Below, piece by piece: positions 1-7,612 of a DNA stretch of 12,267 nt (positions are counted from its first letter, which is position 1; each line of letters opens with the position of its first letter). This DNA is from CAVXXB01 sp963765585. GTDB lineage: Bacteria > Calditrichota > Calditrichia > JAJRVZ01. The position numbers were made by a program, and so were the translations under genes. The notes under the pieces were generated by a model. The model was not told where the DNA came from, searched no databases, and worked only from the letters and a program-made list of their open reading frames with translations. Where the stretch lies: contig CAVXXB010000009.1 in NCBI GenBank assembly GCA_963765585.1, positions 1-12,267 of the forward strand, read 5' to 3'.

Positions 1-2
1 AT

Positions 3-182
3 TTGGTTATAGTTGGTTCCGAAATCAACACCCAGGAATTAGAGAGGGTCAGGAAAAAAACTGAAACGCTTATCGGCCGAAATATATCAATTCTGATATT
101 ACCTCCTGAAGATTATCAAAAATTAAAAAATCACTTTCATGAAAAACCCATTCTTATTTTGTATCAGGGAGGAGACAAATGA
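3..182 (+). CDS. C-terminal end of a nucleotidyltransferase-domain (MNT-like) protein, partial
   Basis: A reading frame open from the left edge ends at TGA 180-182 and gives 59 residues. It begins LVIVG, continues with an acidic helix (NTQELERVRKKTE), then LIGRNISILILPPEDYQKL and ends YQGGDK. This pattern (hydrophobic strand and G, an E/L-rich helix, 'LGR.I', then a 'PEDY/PEEF' helix) is what I recall for the C-terminal half of MNT-type nucleotidyltransferase proteins, which often carry an N-terminal winged helix; that assignment rests on family memory only. The catalytic GSxxRG...DxD part would lie left of the window, so activity cannot be judged. Its stop overlaps the next gene's ATG (ATGA, 179-182), so it probably belongs to the same transcript. 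Other small alpha/beta domains are possible. Confidence 0.5.
   Translation: MVIVGSEINTQELERVRKKTETLIGRNISILILPPEDYQKLKNHFHEKPILILYQGGDK
166..174 (+). promoter_or_regulatory. Strong Shine-Dalgarno for the first glycosyltransferase
   Basis: AGGGAGGAG lies inside the last codons of the preceding gene. The GGAGG core (168-172) is six bases from ATG 179. It is the best ribosome-binding site in the window and supports the ATG at 179 as the start. Confidence 0.75.
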
Positions 183-1369
183 AGATTGGTATGGTTTTAG
201 ATTCACAATTCCCACCGGATATCCGGGTTGAGAATGAGGCAACAAGTCTGGTTCAGAATGGTCATGATGTACATCTTCTTAGTTATTCCCATTTACCTGA
301 ATTTCAGGCGGAGGAGATGTGGAATGGTGTTCATGTTGTGCGTAACCATTTATCAAAAAAACTTGCAAAAAAAGGCCGGGGATTAATTAATACATACTTC
401 GATGTGTATACGCCATACTGGTCAAAACTGATTCAAAAGTTCATTTCCGAATATAATCCTGATGTATTGCATGTACATGATTTGTTTATGCTGGGAGCCG
501 CGTATAAGGCAACTAATAAATACAATCTACCCATCGTTGCCGATCTTCATGAAAATTATGTTGAAGGTTTAAAACACTACCAATTTGCAAATTCGTTCCC
601 CGGCAACTGGCTTATTTCAATAGATAGATGGAGCAAGAGGGAAATTGAATGGTGCAAGCAGGCAGATCATATAATCACGGTAATCGATGAAGCAGTGAAC
701 AGATATTCGGGTTTAGGAATTGATCCAAAAAAAATTAGTGTGGTGGCAAATTATGTTAACATAGATGATTTTTTAGATGTACCGGATATACCTGATATCA
801 TTAAACGTATCGGTGCCAGCTTTTCTGCTACATATATCGGGGGATTTGACACGCACCGCGGATTAGAGTACACCATACGTGCCACCGAACTTATCCGGAA
901 GCAAATACCTGATTTTAAATTAGTTCTCGTTGGTCATGGTAATAATTTTGATTCACTAAAAGATCTGGCCGGTCAACTGGATATTGAAGGTTCGATTTTA
1001 TTTGAAGGATATCAAAATCCGGACACGATACCTTCTTATATTAAGGCCAGTCAAATTTGCCTTATTCCGCATTTAAAAACTATACATACTGATAACACGA
1101 TACCGCATAAATTATTTCACTACATGTTACTGGCCAAACCGATTGTGGCATCCAATTGTGATCCTATAGAGAGAATCGTCAATGACACTCAGTGTGGTTT
1201 TATTTATCAGGATACAAATGCACAGTTACTGGCGGATAAAGTAATCCAGATATACAAGAACAAGACATTGGCTACTGAGATGGGTAAACGGGGTCAGGAA
1301 TCAGTCCACAAAAAGTATAACTGGCAGGAAGCCGAAAAAAAACTATTACAATTATACGAAAATCTTTAA
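179..1369 (+). CDS. GT4-family glycosyltransferase
   Basis: A 396-residue GT-B-fold glycosyltransferase that would transfer a sugar from a nucleotide donor to a lipid-linked glycan on the cytoplasmic side of the inner membrane. The N-terminal acceptor domain shows the usual start 'FPPDIRVENEATSL' (residues 11-24), and DVLHVHD (95-101) matches the common 'DvvHvHd' strand. The C-terminal donor domain has YIGGFDTHRGLEYTIRA (about 219-235), a VLVGHG strand (249-254), FEGYQNPDTIPSYIKAS (275-291) and NTIPHKLFHYMLLAKPIVAS (306-325). The last block replaces the classical EX7E motif in a GT4 subgroup with the 'TxPxKLFxYM' pattern. Length is normal and there is no signal peptide. The start is fixed by the strong ribosome-binding site and by ATGA overlap with the upstream gene. 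Donor and acceptor cannot be told from sequence. Twenty-nine bases separate it from the next gene. Confidence 0.93.
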   Translation: MKIGMVLDSQFPPDIRVENEATSLVQNGHDVHLLSYSHLPEFQAEEMWNGVHVVRNHLSKKLAKKGRGLINTYFDVYTPYWSKLIQKFISEYNPDVLHVHDLFMLGAAYKATNKYNLPIVADLHENYVEGLKHYQFANSFPGNWLISIDRWSKREIEWCKQADHIITVIDEAVNRYSGLGIDPKKISVVANYVNIDDFLDVPDIPDIIKRIGASFSATYIGGFDTHRGLEYTIRATELIRKQIPDFKLVLVGHGNNFDSLKDLAGQLDIEGSILFEGYQNPDTIPSYIKASQICLIPHLKTIHTDNTIPHKLFHYMLLAKPIVASNCDPIERIVNDTQCGFIYQDTNAQLLADKVIQIYKNKTLATEMGKRGQESVHKKYNWQEAEKKLLQLYENL

Positions 1370-1398
1370 TAATCTTGTGATTGATCGCGGAGAATTAA

Positions 1399-2550
1399 AT
1401 GAAACAAGTGATATTAAAAAAAGGAAATGTATTAACTGAAGAAGTTGCCAAACCGGAAGTCTCCGAAGGGATGGTGTTGATCAGAAGCGTGGTGAGCTGT
1501 ATATCCGCCGGTACTGAATTAGCCAGTATTCAAACATCTGAGAAGCCATTGATTAAAAGAGCGATGGAACAACCGGAAAAGGTAAAAAAGGTGTTAAACT
1601 GGGTTCGGCAAGACGGCCCGGTAAATGCGCTTAAACAAGTAAAAAACGAACTCAATGTAGGTTCGGCACTTGGCTATTCTCTCAGCGGTCTCGTTGTTGC
1701 AACAGGAAAAGATGTCACCGGTTTCCAGGCAGGTGACCGGGTAGCTGCTGCCGGGGGATCAGCAAATCATGCTGAATTTGTTGAAGTACCCATCAATCTG
1801 GTGACAAAGATCCCGGACTGTGTAAGTCACATGCATGCAGCAACAGTCGCAATAGGTGCCATTGCCATGCAAAGTGTCAGACGTGCCGATCTCCGGATGG
1901 GAGAATTTGCGGTTGTTATCGGTTGTGGTCTATTGGGTTTATTTGTCGTACAAATGCTTACTCACTCTGGTATTCGGGTTGCAGTAACAGATATTTCACC
2001 GGAAAAACTTGATCAGGCAAAAGAACTGGGAGCCGAACTTATAGTAAACTCCGGGAAAGAAAACCCTGTACCGACCATCCAACAATGGTCCGACGGTCAG
2101 GGTGCAGATGCGGTAATTTTTGCTGCAGCGACACAAAGTAACGAACCACTCTCACAAGCATTTAAGATGTGCCGGCGAAAGGGCCGTGTAATTTTGCTTG
2201 GAGTTGCGGGCATGCAGATCGATAGAAAAGACATATACGAAAAAGAGATTGATTTTATGATCTCTACTTCATATGGCCCCGGAAGATATGATCGGCAATA
2301 TGAAGAAAAGGGTCAGGATTACCCCTATGCGTATGTGCGCTGGACTGAGAACCGTAATTTAAGCGAATTTATCCGCCTGATAGAAACCGGCGGGATCTCG
2401 TTTAAGTATTTCAATTGTAATAGCTTTCCAGTTGAAAATGCAGCCGATGCATTTGCAGCAGTTAAATCCTCAGGAAAAGACACGGGAATTTCCTTTTTAG
2501 AATATGATAGCGAGACAAGACAGCCGGAAAATCCAAGAGTTCAAAATTAA
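1399..2550 (+). CDS. Zinc-type dehydrogenase (MDR) half of a bi-domain oxidoreductase, ending at an in-frame stop
   Basis: 383 residues of a medium-chain dehydrogenase/reductase. It has the N-terminal GroES-like part with SCISAGTEL (33-41), GYSLSGLVVATG (92-103) and GDRVAAAGG (112-120), then a Rossmann domain with VIGCGLLGL (173-181) and the acidic pocket end of the next strand at AVTDIS. Proteins with this N-terminus in polysaccharide loci usually run about 700 residues and carry a second Gfo/Idh/MocA domain; they are thought to act on sugars or sugar nucleotides. Here translation meets TAA at 2548-2550, in the linker after QPENPRVQN. The same frame stays open for 43 codons into the second domain. 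CGGAG (1388-1392) sits six bases before the ATG. The half-protein could still fold as an MDR enzyme, but whether it works alone is unknown. Confidence 0.85.
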   Translation: MKQVILKKGNVLTEEVAKPEVSEGMVLIRSVVSCISAGTELASIQTSEKPLIKRAMEQPEKVKKVLNWVRQDGPVNALKQVKNELNVGSALGYSLSGLVVATGKDVTGFQAGDRVAAAGGSANHAEFVEVPINLVTKIPDCVSHMHAATVAIGAIAMQSVRRADLRMGEFAVVIGCGLLGLFVVQMLTHSGIRVAVTDISPEKLDQAKELGAELIVNSGKENPVPTIQQWSDGQGADAVIFAAATQSNEPLSQAFKMCRRKGRVILLGVAGMQIDRKDIYEKEIDFMISTSYGPGRYDRQYEEKGQDYPYAYVRWTENRNLSEFIRLIETGGISFKYFNCNSFPVENAADAFAAVKSSGKDTGISFLEYDSETRQPENPRVQN

Positions 2551-3522
2551 ATTATTTCTCCGGTAGGAGCCGATTCTATCTCAATCGGTCTGGTAGGGGC
2601 CGGAAACTTTGCCCGAAATATGCATGTGCCTAATATTGCCAAACTGAAAAATATGTTCAGGTTAGCAGGCTGTGATGGATAAGGATGGTTATGCTGCAAA
2701 ATTAGTAGCAGAGAATACCGGTGCAGAATATTCAACCACGAGTTTTGATGAACTCCTTACAGACGATAAAATTCACCTGATTATGATTTGTACCCGGCAT
2801 GATACCCACGCGGCAATGGTCCTTAAGGCCCTTCAGGCTGGTAAACATGTTTTTGTAGAGAAACCTCTGGCAACGAATCAAACAGACCTGGATACGATCA
2901 ATAGACTTTTATGCGTCAGATGTTGAAGTAAAACCACTGCTCATGGTTGGATTTAATCGCAGGTTCAGTAAATATGCGAAAGAAATAAAAAGACACACTG
3001 CCGCCAGGGTAAATCCATTGTTTATTAGATATCGAATGAATGCCGGGTATATACCCCTTGATCATTGGGTACATGAAAACGGAGGCCGGATGGTCGGCGA
3101 AGCATGCCATATAATTGACCTTATGTCTTATCTGACAGGTTCTCCAGTTAAAGAATTCCACATGGAGAAGTATTACCCCTAAAACTAAACACATCAGTAA
3201 AGATGATAATAAATCTTTTATACTGAAATTTAATGATGGCTCAGTTGCGACAATCGATTACTTTGCCCTAGGAAGTAAAAAAGTTTCAAAGGAATACATG
3301 GAAGTTCACTTTGATCAAAAGACTTTTATTATGGATGACTATATGTCTCTAAATAGTTATGATATCAGCGCGAAGAATATCACTACAAAAACGAGTCAGA
3401 AAGGTCATATAGAAGAATTGGAGGCGTTGTATCATTCTCTTAAAAGCGATGGAGCATCATGGCCTGTCGAATTATGGGATATGATTCAGACTTCTCAAAT
3501 AGCACTCGAGTTGGCAAAATGA
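2551..3522 (+). pseudogene. Broken Gfo/Idh/MocA domain of the bi-domain oxidoreductase (one stop, three +1 frameshifts)
   Basis: This is the C-terminal NAD(P)-dependent oxidoreductase half, readable only by changing frame. 2551-2679 continues the frame of the upstream MDR half (ISIGLVGAGNFARNM, the Rossmann glycine motif) to TAA 2680-2682. A +1 shift near 2671 moves to the next frame, with VFVEKPLATNQ (EKP at 2858-2866), which ends at TGA 2924-2926. A second +1 shift near 2906-2910 (a CTTTT run) gives FYASDVEVKPLLMVGFNRRFS and GGRMVGEACHIIDL, with the probable catalytic His at 3108-3110; it ends at TAA 3180-3182. A third +1 shift at about 3180 gives KTKHISKDDNKSF through ELAK and TGA 3520-3522. 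Removing the three extra bases gives 706 codons from 1399, the normal length of the fused enzyme. The coding content is well preserved, so the damage is recent or is a sequence error. Confidence 0.85.
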
Positions 3523-4883
3523 GAGAATTAATTAACTCCTATTATTTTCCGCGCTATATTTTTTCAAAAATTCCCACTTTTATGAAAAGTGATTATCGAT
3601 ATTATTCGCAAGTTATGCGCAGGATAAAGGAGACTGAAAACCTGTCATCAGTAAAACTGAAAGAATACCAGTTCAACAGGCTTAAAGATCTCATTGATTA
3701 TTCTTGGAAAAATATTGAGGGCTATAAACAACTCTGGAAAGATTATGATTTTCATCCAAATAGTTTTAAATCACTTAATGACTTACATCTGATTCCGTTT
3801 ATAACCAAGGAAATATTACGAAAAGATATTGACAAATTTACAAATCATTCACTTCCAAACCTGAGGAAGATTTCTACCGGGGGATCGGTTGGCATACCAC
3901 TTATCTTCTTCCAGCAAAGAAAAAATATATTTATTGAGAAAGCATTTATCCATGATATATGGTCAAAAAAATATCCCCGGATTTCTCCAAAAACCAAGTC
4001 GACGATATTGAGAGGCCGCGATATTGATGGAATATTTGATATAGATCCGATGCATGGGCTTATACTTTCTGCATTTGAAATAACACCTCAGAATGTAAAA
4101 ACATTTATTCGCCAGATTGAAAAATATAAAACACCCATTTTACAGGCGTATCCCTCAGCACTATATGTGATGGCAAATATAATGCAGGACTATGATCTGA
4201 AGATAAATCATACTTTTGATTGCATTATGTTTGGTTCTGAGCCCCTGTATGATTTCCAGGAAGAGCTGATAAAAGGAGTCTTTAATACGAAGATATCTCA
4301 TTGGTACGGGCTGGGTGAGAAAATTGCACTTGCCGGAAATTGTGAGTATAGCGATAGATTTCATATTTACCCACAATATGGTATGGTAGAAATTCTGGAT
4401 AAAAATGGCAAACATGTCAAAGAAGGTCAGGTTGGTGAAATTGTCGGCACCGGATTCTGGAACTATGCTACTCCATTTATCAGATATAAATCTATGGATT
4501 TTGCGGAGCTGGGTGCAGATAAATGTCCGGAATGTGCCCGTAACTACCAATTGCTTAACAAGATTGAAGGTCGACTGCAGGAATATATAGTAAGTAAAAA
4601 TCACAAGCTTATTGCTTTAACTGGTGTTAGTATCATATGTGGCAAATTTAGAGGAGTAAAACAGTTCCGGTTTTACCAGGAGAGGGCCGGTGAAATAGAA
4701 TTTAAATATATCAAAAAAGACAACTCACAAACCGTTGATGAATCAGAAATACATGACAATTTGAAATCAAAATTGGGTGAAGATTATAATATTGTAGTTG
4801 AATCCGTCAATTCTATTGAACGCACCAAACAGGGAAAATTAAGATATCTTGATCAAAAACTGGACATATCAAAATACATTTAA
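3519..4883 (+). CDS. PaaK/CapK-like adenylate-forming enzyme (AMP-binding, phenylacetate-CoA ligase family)
   Basis: 454 residues from ATG 3519. The family activates a carboxylate as an acyl-adenylate, often then forming a CoA thioester; members in polysaccharide loci (the CapK type) have no settled substrate. Visible motifs are the phosphate-binding STGGSVGIPL (119-128), FGSEPLY (238-244), HWYGLGE (261-267), TPFIRYKSMD (318-327), a Cys pair C336-x2-C339 as in PaaK relatives, RNYQLLNKIEGR (341-352) and a C-terminal GKLR (439-442) with the expected catalytic Lys. No signal peptide is present, so it is cytoplasmic. The start overlaps the previous gene's stop (ATGA 3519-3522). An in-frame ATG at 3459 has GGAG at 3451-3454 but would add 20 residues read out of frame from the older gene, so I prefer 3519. 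Possible role: acyl or amide decoration of a sugar. Confidence 0.85.
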   Translation: MRELINSYYFPRYIFSKIPTFMKSDYRYYSQVMRRIKETENLSSVKLKEYQFNRLKDLIDYSWKNIEGYKQLWKDYDFHPNSFKSLNDLHLIPFITKEILRKDIDKFTNHSLPNLRKISTGGSVGIPLIFFQQRKNIFIEKAFIHDIWSKKYPRISPKTKSTILRGRDIDGIFDIDPMHGLILSAFEITPQNVKTFIRQIEKYKTPILQAYPSALYVMANIMQDYDLKINHTFDCIMFGSEPLYDFQEELIKGVFNTKISHWYGLGEKIALAGNCEYSDRFHIYPQYGMVEILDKNGKHVKEGQVGEIVGTGFWNYATPFIRYKSMDFAELGADKCPECARNYQLLNKIEGRLQEYIVSKNHKLIALTGVSIICGKFRGVKQFRFYQERAGEIEFKYIKKDNSQTVDESEIHDNLKSKLGEDYNIVVESVNSIERTKQGKLRYLDQKLDISKYI

Positions 4884-5936
4884 ATGAAAAAGAACAAAAA
4901 AATATTTATAATAGGATCTTACCCTCCTCCATTTGGCGGGATATCTGTCCATGTACAAAGAGTGACAACCTATCTGAATACAAGTGAGTATATTCTTTAC
5001 AATACGTCACCCAACGGATATACCGGTGCGGTAAAATTTTACGGCAAGACGAAGCTCCTGATTCTTTTCTCTTTCCTGTTTAAAAAATTTCGTTTAATTC
5101 ATCATCATTCACCTGACAAACTGGTAAGAATATTATTATGCCTGATCGGCATTTTTAGAGAAAATATCTATATACACGTGCATGGTGCCAGCCTGGAGGA
5201 CAATTTCTCGGACAATACCTTCTCCACATTTTTATTAAAAAAAATCTTTAGGAACGTCAATATTATCGCGGATAACAGCAGGATTAAGTCACTGGTGGTG
5301 CCTTACAACCCAAAAAGTATATACGAAATAGACGCATTTATTCCACCTGTATATGATAATCAGATTTATAATACTTTTGTAAAAAAAATACCTCCGCCAA
5401 AAGAAAAATATATCATAAGTATGATCGGTTGGTTTGCACAATTCAGAGAGACTGATCTGTACGGATTTGATCTGGCGCTGGAGGTATTAAAAATATTGCG
5501 CAGTGAACATGGCCTCGATATATCAATCATTGCCAGCGTAAATGGCATCAATGATAAAGATTTGTACACTAGATTCATCGCTACGTTATCTGAGTATAGA
5601 CTGGAAAAATATTTTACTTTGATAACAGAAGACCTGGAAGAAATCTGGCCGTTATATCTTATAAGTGATATATTTATCCGGCCGAGTATCTCAGATGGCA
5701 GTTCTGTGGCACTGATGGAAGCACTGTGGTTTGAGACCCGCACTATTGCCAGTGATGCAGTGCCAAGGCCTGAAGGTGTTGTGCTATTTAAGAACAGAGA
5801 TATTGACGATCTGGTTCAAAAAATATTGCATGAAATTCAAACTGGTATAACGCAAAGAACCGAACGGATACCAAAAATAATAAACAAAAAATTTAAATCT
5901 AAACTACTAAAGGATATTTATAAAATTGAAAGATAA
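4884..5936 (+). CDS. GT4-like glycosyltransferase
   Basis: 350 residues with a GT-B layout. The N-terminus has IGSYPPPFGGISVHVQRV (10-27), the glycine-rich loop typical of GT4 acceptor domains, and LIHHHSPDK (71-79) and IHVHGAS (97-103) at strand ends. The donor domain starts near ISMIGWFAQFRETDLYG (178-194) and carries IFIRPSISDGSSVALMEAL (263-281) and TIASDAVPRPEGV (287-299), which correspond to the nucleotide-sugar-binding 'EX7E' region. It would add a sugar to the growing lipid-linked repeat at the cytoplasmic face. The ATG directly follows the TAA of the CapK-like gene with no gap and no clear ribosome-binding site, so it is probably coupled. The end overlaps the next gene by 11 bases. 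It is only distantly like the glycosyltransferase at 179, so this is not a duplication. Substrates are not predictable. Confidence 0.88.
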   Translation: MKKNKKIFIIGSYPPPFGGISVHVQRVTTYLNTSEYILYNTSPNGYTGAVKFYGKTKLLILFSFLFKKFRLIHHHSPDKLVRILLCLIGIFRENIYIHVHGASLEDNFSDNTFSTFLLKKIFRNVNIIADNSRIKSLVVPYNPKSIYEIDAFIPPVYDNQIYNTFVKKIPPPKEKYIISMIGWFAQFRETDLYGFDLALEVLKILRSEHGLDISIIASVNGINDKDLYTRFIATLSEYRLEKYFTLITEDLEEIWPLYLISDIFIRPSISDGSSVALMEALWFETRTIASDAVPRPEGVVLFKNRDIDDLVQKILHEIQTGITQRTERIPKIINKKFKSKLLKDIYKIER

Positions 5937-6909
5937 AAATGTTTTAGTCACAGGCGCAGATGGATTTATTGGATCTCATCTCGTGGAAAATCTGGTAAGT
6001 AAGGGAGCAAATGTCCGGGCCCTTTCAATGTATAACTCGTTTAATAATTGGGGATGGCTCGAAGATGTTTCGTGTAAAGATGACATTGAAATTGTTACAG
6101 GTGATATCCGGGACATCGATCTGTGTAATGAAATTACCAAGGATATGGAATATGTTTTCCATCTGGCAGCACTGATTGCCATTCCCTTTTCCTACCGGGC
6201 CCCGTATAGTTATATTGATACCAACGTAGTAGGTACTTTAAACATCTGCCGGGCAACTCAAAATAATTGCCAGCGTATCCTTCATACATCTACATCCGAA
6301 GTATACGGCACAGCCAAATTTGTACCCATCGATGAATCTCATCCTCTTCAGCCTCAATCGCCATACAGTGCCAGTAAAATTGGAGCTGATGCAATTGCCA
6401 TGAGCCTATATAACTCTTTTAATCTTCCTCTGACCATCAACAGACCATTTAACACATTTGGACCAAGACAGTCTTCCCGGGCAGTTATCCCTACAATTAT
6501 TTCACAAATTGCAAGCGGCAAAAAGGAAATACAGCTGGGTGATACCACACCGACCAGGGATTTCACCTTTGTCGAAGACACCTGCCATGCCATGATTAGC
6601 ATTGCCGAGTCCGATAACACCATTGGCGAAACTATCAATATTGGTACAAATAATGAAATATCGGTCAGCGATTTATTCACATTGATTAACAAACTGATGG
6701 GGAAAGATTCACAACTGGTAAAAGATGAACAAAGAACCAGACCCGAAGGTTCAGAGGTTTTTAGATTGAAATGTGACAATAGCAAATTAAAGAAATTGAC
6801 TCAATTCGAACCAAAGTATAAACTGGAGCAAGGTCTGGAAAAAACCATATCATGGTTTAGCAAGCCAGAGAATCTTACAAAATACAAAACGGAAATTTAC
6901 AATGTCTAA
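5926..6909 (+). CDS. legB: LegB-like NAD-dependent nucleotide-sugar 4,6-dehydratase (extended SDR)
   Basis: 327 residues of an extended SDR. It has the NAD-binding VLVTGADGFIGSHL (6-19), LYNSF-like MYNSFNNWGWLED (35-47), GDIRD (59-63), HLAALIAIPFSY (79-90), TSTSEVYG (121-128) and YSASK (Y147, K151). The 'YNSFNxWGWL', 'LIAIPxSY' and 'TSTSEVYGTA' blocks and the end 'YKTEIYNV' are hallmarks I associate with LegB, which in legionaminic acid synthesis converts a nucleotide-linked GlcNAc to its 4-keto-6-deoxy form. The catalytic triplet reads T-S-E where many 4,6-dehydratases have T-D-E; the Glu is kept. The start is TTG at 5926, because no ATG fits and the family begins right at this point; AAAGGA lies about 11 bases upstream. 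It overlaps both neighbours. The symbol marks family resemblance; no other legionaminic acid genes are present, so the true product may be a different 6-deoxy sugar. Confidence 0.82.
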   Translation: MKDKNVLVTGADGFIGSHLVENLVSKGANVRALSMYNSFNNWGWLEDVSCKDDIEIVTGDIRDIDLCNEITKDMEYVFHLAALIAIPFSYRAPYSYIDTNVVGTLNICRATQNNCQRILHTSTSEVYGTAKFVPIDESHPLQPQSPYSASKIGADAIAMSLYNSFNLPLTINRPFNTFGPRQSSRAVIPTIISQIASGKKEIQLGDTTPTRDFTFVEDTCHAMISIAESDNTIGETINIGTNNEISVSDLFTLINKLMGKDSQLVKDEQRTRPEGSEVFRLKCDNSKLKKLTQFEPKYKLEQGLEKTISWFSKPENLTKYKTEIYNV

Positions 6910-7612
6910 GAAAGCAATTATATTAGCAGGGGGATTGGGAACACGGTTAAGACCATATACAATTGTCCTGCCAAAACCGTTAATGCCTGTTGGCGATCTC
7001 CCCATATTAGAAATCGTCGTCAGGCAACTCGTAAACCACAATTTTGATAGTATTACGATGGCCGTTAATCATCAGGCAGAAATAATCAAAGCCTTTTTTG
7101 GTGATGGATCAAAATGGAATATTGAGATTGATTATTCTGTGGAAGATATACCTCTCAGTACCATGGGGCCATTAAAAATTATGGACCATTTGCCGGAAAA
7201 TTTTCTAATAATGAACGGGGATGTACTAACAGATCTCGATTTTAGCAAATTCTTTGAATATCATGTTCAGAACAAAAATATATTCACTATATCTGGTTAT
7301 AAAAGAAAAGAAAAAATTGATTATGGCGTATTAGATATTGATAATAATTCAAATTTGAGTGGTTTTACCGAAAAGCCAACGCCAACTTACAATGTAAGCA
7401 TGGGAATATATATGGCAAACCGAGATATACTAAATATGATTCCCGAAAACACCGCATACGGATTCGATCATCTGATGAACGATTTATTAATAGCGAATAA
7501 GAAAGTTAATGTTAATTTTTTTGATGGGTATTGGCTCGACATTGGCCGTGTAGACGATTATAAAAAAGCGATAGAAATATTCAATGAACAAAAAGAAAGA
7601 TTTCTAAAGTGA
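6902..7612 (+). CDS. Sugar-1-phosphate nucleotidyltransferase (NTP_transferase)
   Basis: 236 residues, a single-domain pyrophosphorylase that couples an NTP and a sugar-1-phosphate to give an NDP-sugar and pyrophosphate. The signature LAGGLGTRLRPYT (8-20) with LPKPLMPVG (23-31) binds the NTP phosphates. MNGDVLTDLD (104-113) holds the metal-binding Asp, YGVL (141-144) and TEKP (156-159) contact the sugar phosphate, and GYWLDIGRVDDY (210-221) closes the active site. It lacks the C-terminal left-handed helix domain of GlmU- or GMP-type enzymes and the CBS domains of PtmE. The closest style is the short mannose-1-phosphate guanylyltransferase/RmlA-like group. ATG 6902 overlaps the dehydratase stop by eight bases, and its own stop overlaps the next start (GTGA), so this gene is sandwiched in a tightly coupled trio. 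Base specificity (GTP, UTP, CTP or dTTP) cannot be read from the sequence. Confidence 0.9.
   Translation: MSKKAIILAGGLGTRLRPYTIVLPKPLMPVGDLPILEIVVRQLVNHNFDSITMAVNHQAEIIKAFFGDGSKWNIEIDYSVEDIPLSTMGPLKIMDHLPENFLIMNGDVLTDLDFSKFFEYHVQNKNIFTISGYKRKEKIDYGVLDIDNNSNLSGFTEKPTPTYNVSMGIYMANRDILNMIPENTAYGFDHLMNDLLIANKKVNVNFFDGYWLDIGRVDDYKKAIEIFNEQKERFLK

Noticed and set aside
2900..2926. Programmed ribosomal frameshifting at the CTTTT run
   Set aside because: Two other shifts and an in-frame stop in the same gene, none with a classic slippery heptamer or evident downstream structure, make decay or read error simpler.
2547..3194. Minus-strand open frames opposite the broken domain, considered as genes that might have invaded it
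   Set aside because: The + strand keeps the full Gfo/Idh/MocA protein sequence across its shifts, so nothing has been inserted and the antisense frames carry no recognisable domain.
4161..4604. Long open frame on the minus strand (147 codons)
   Set aside because: It lies wholly inside the CapK-like gene, its translation shows no family pattern, and the + strand frame has clear motifs throughout.
179..5936. The two glycosyltransferases as a tandem duplication
   Set aside because: Both have GT-B features, but their N-terminal loops and donor-site motifs differ and no long stretch of identity is visible.
5366..6785. Minus-strand open frames at 5366-5743 and 6354-6785
   Set aside because: They are antisense shadows of the second glycosyltransferase and the LegB-like gene, with low-complexity Ser/Ile-rich translations and no motif.
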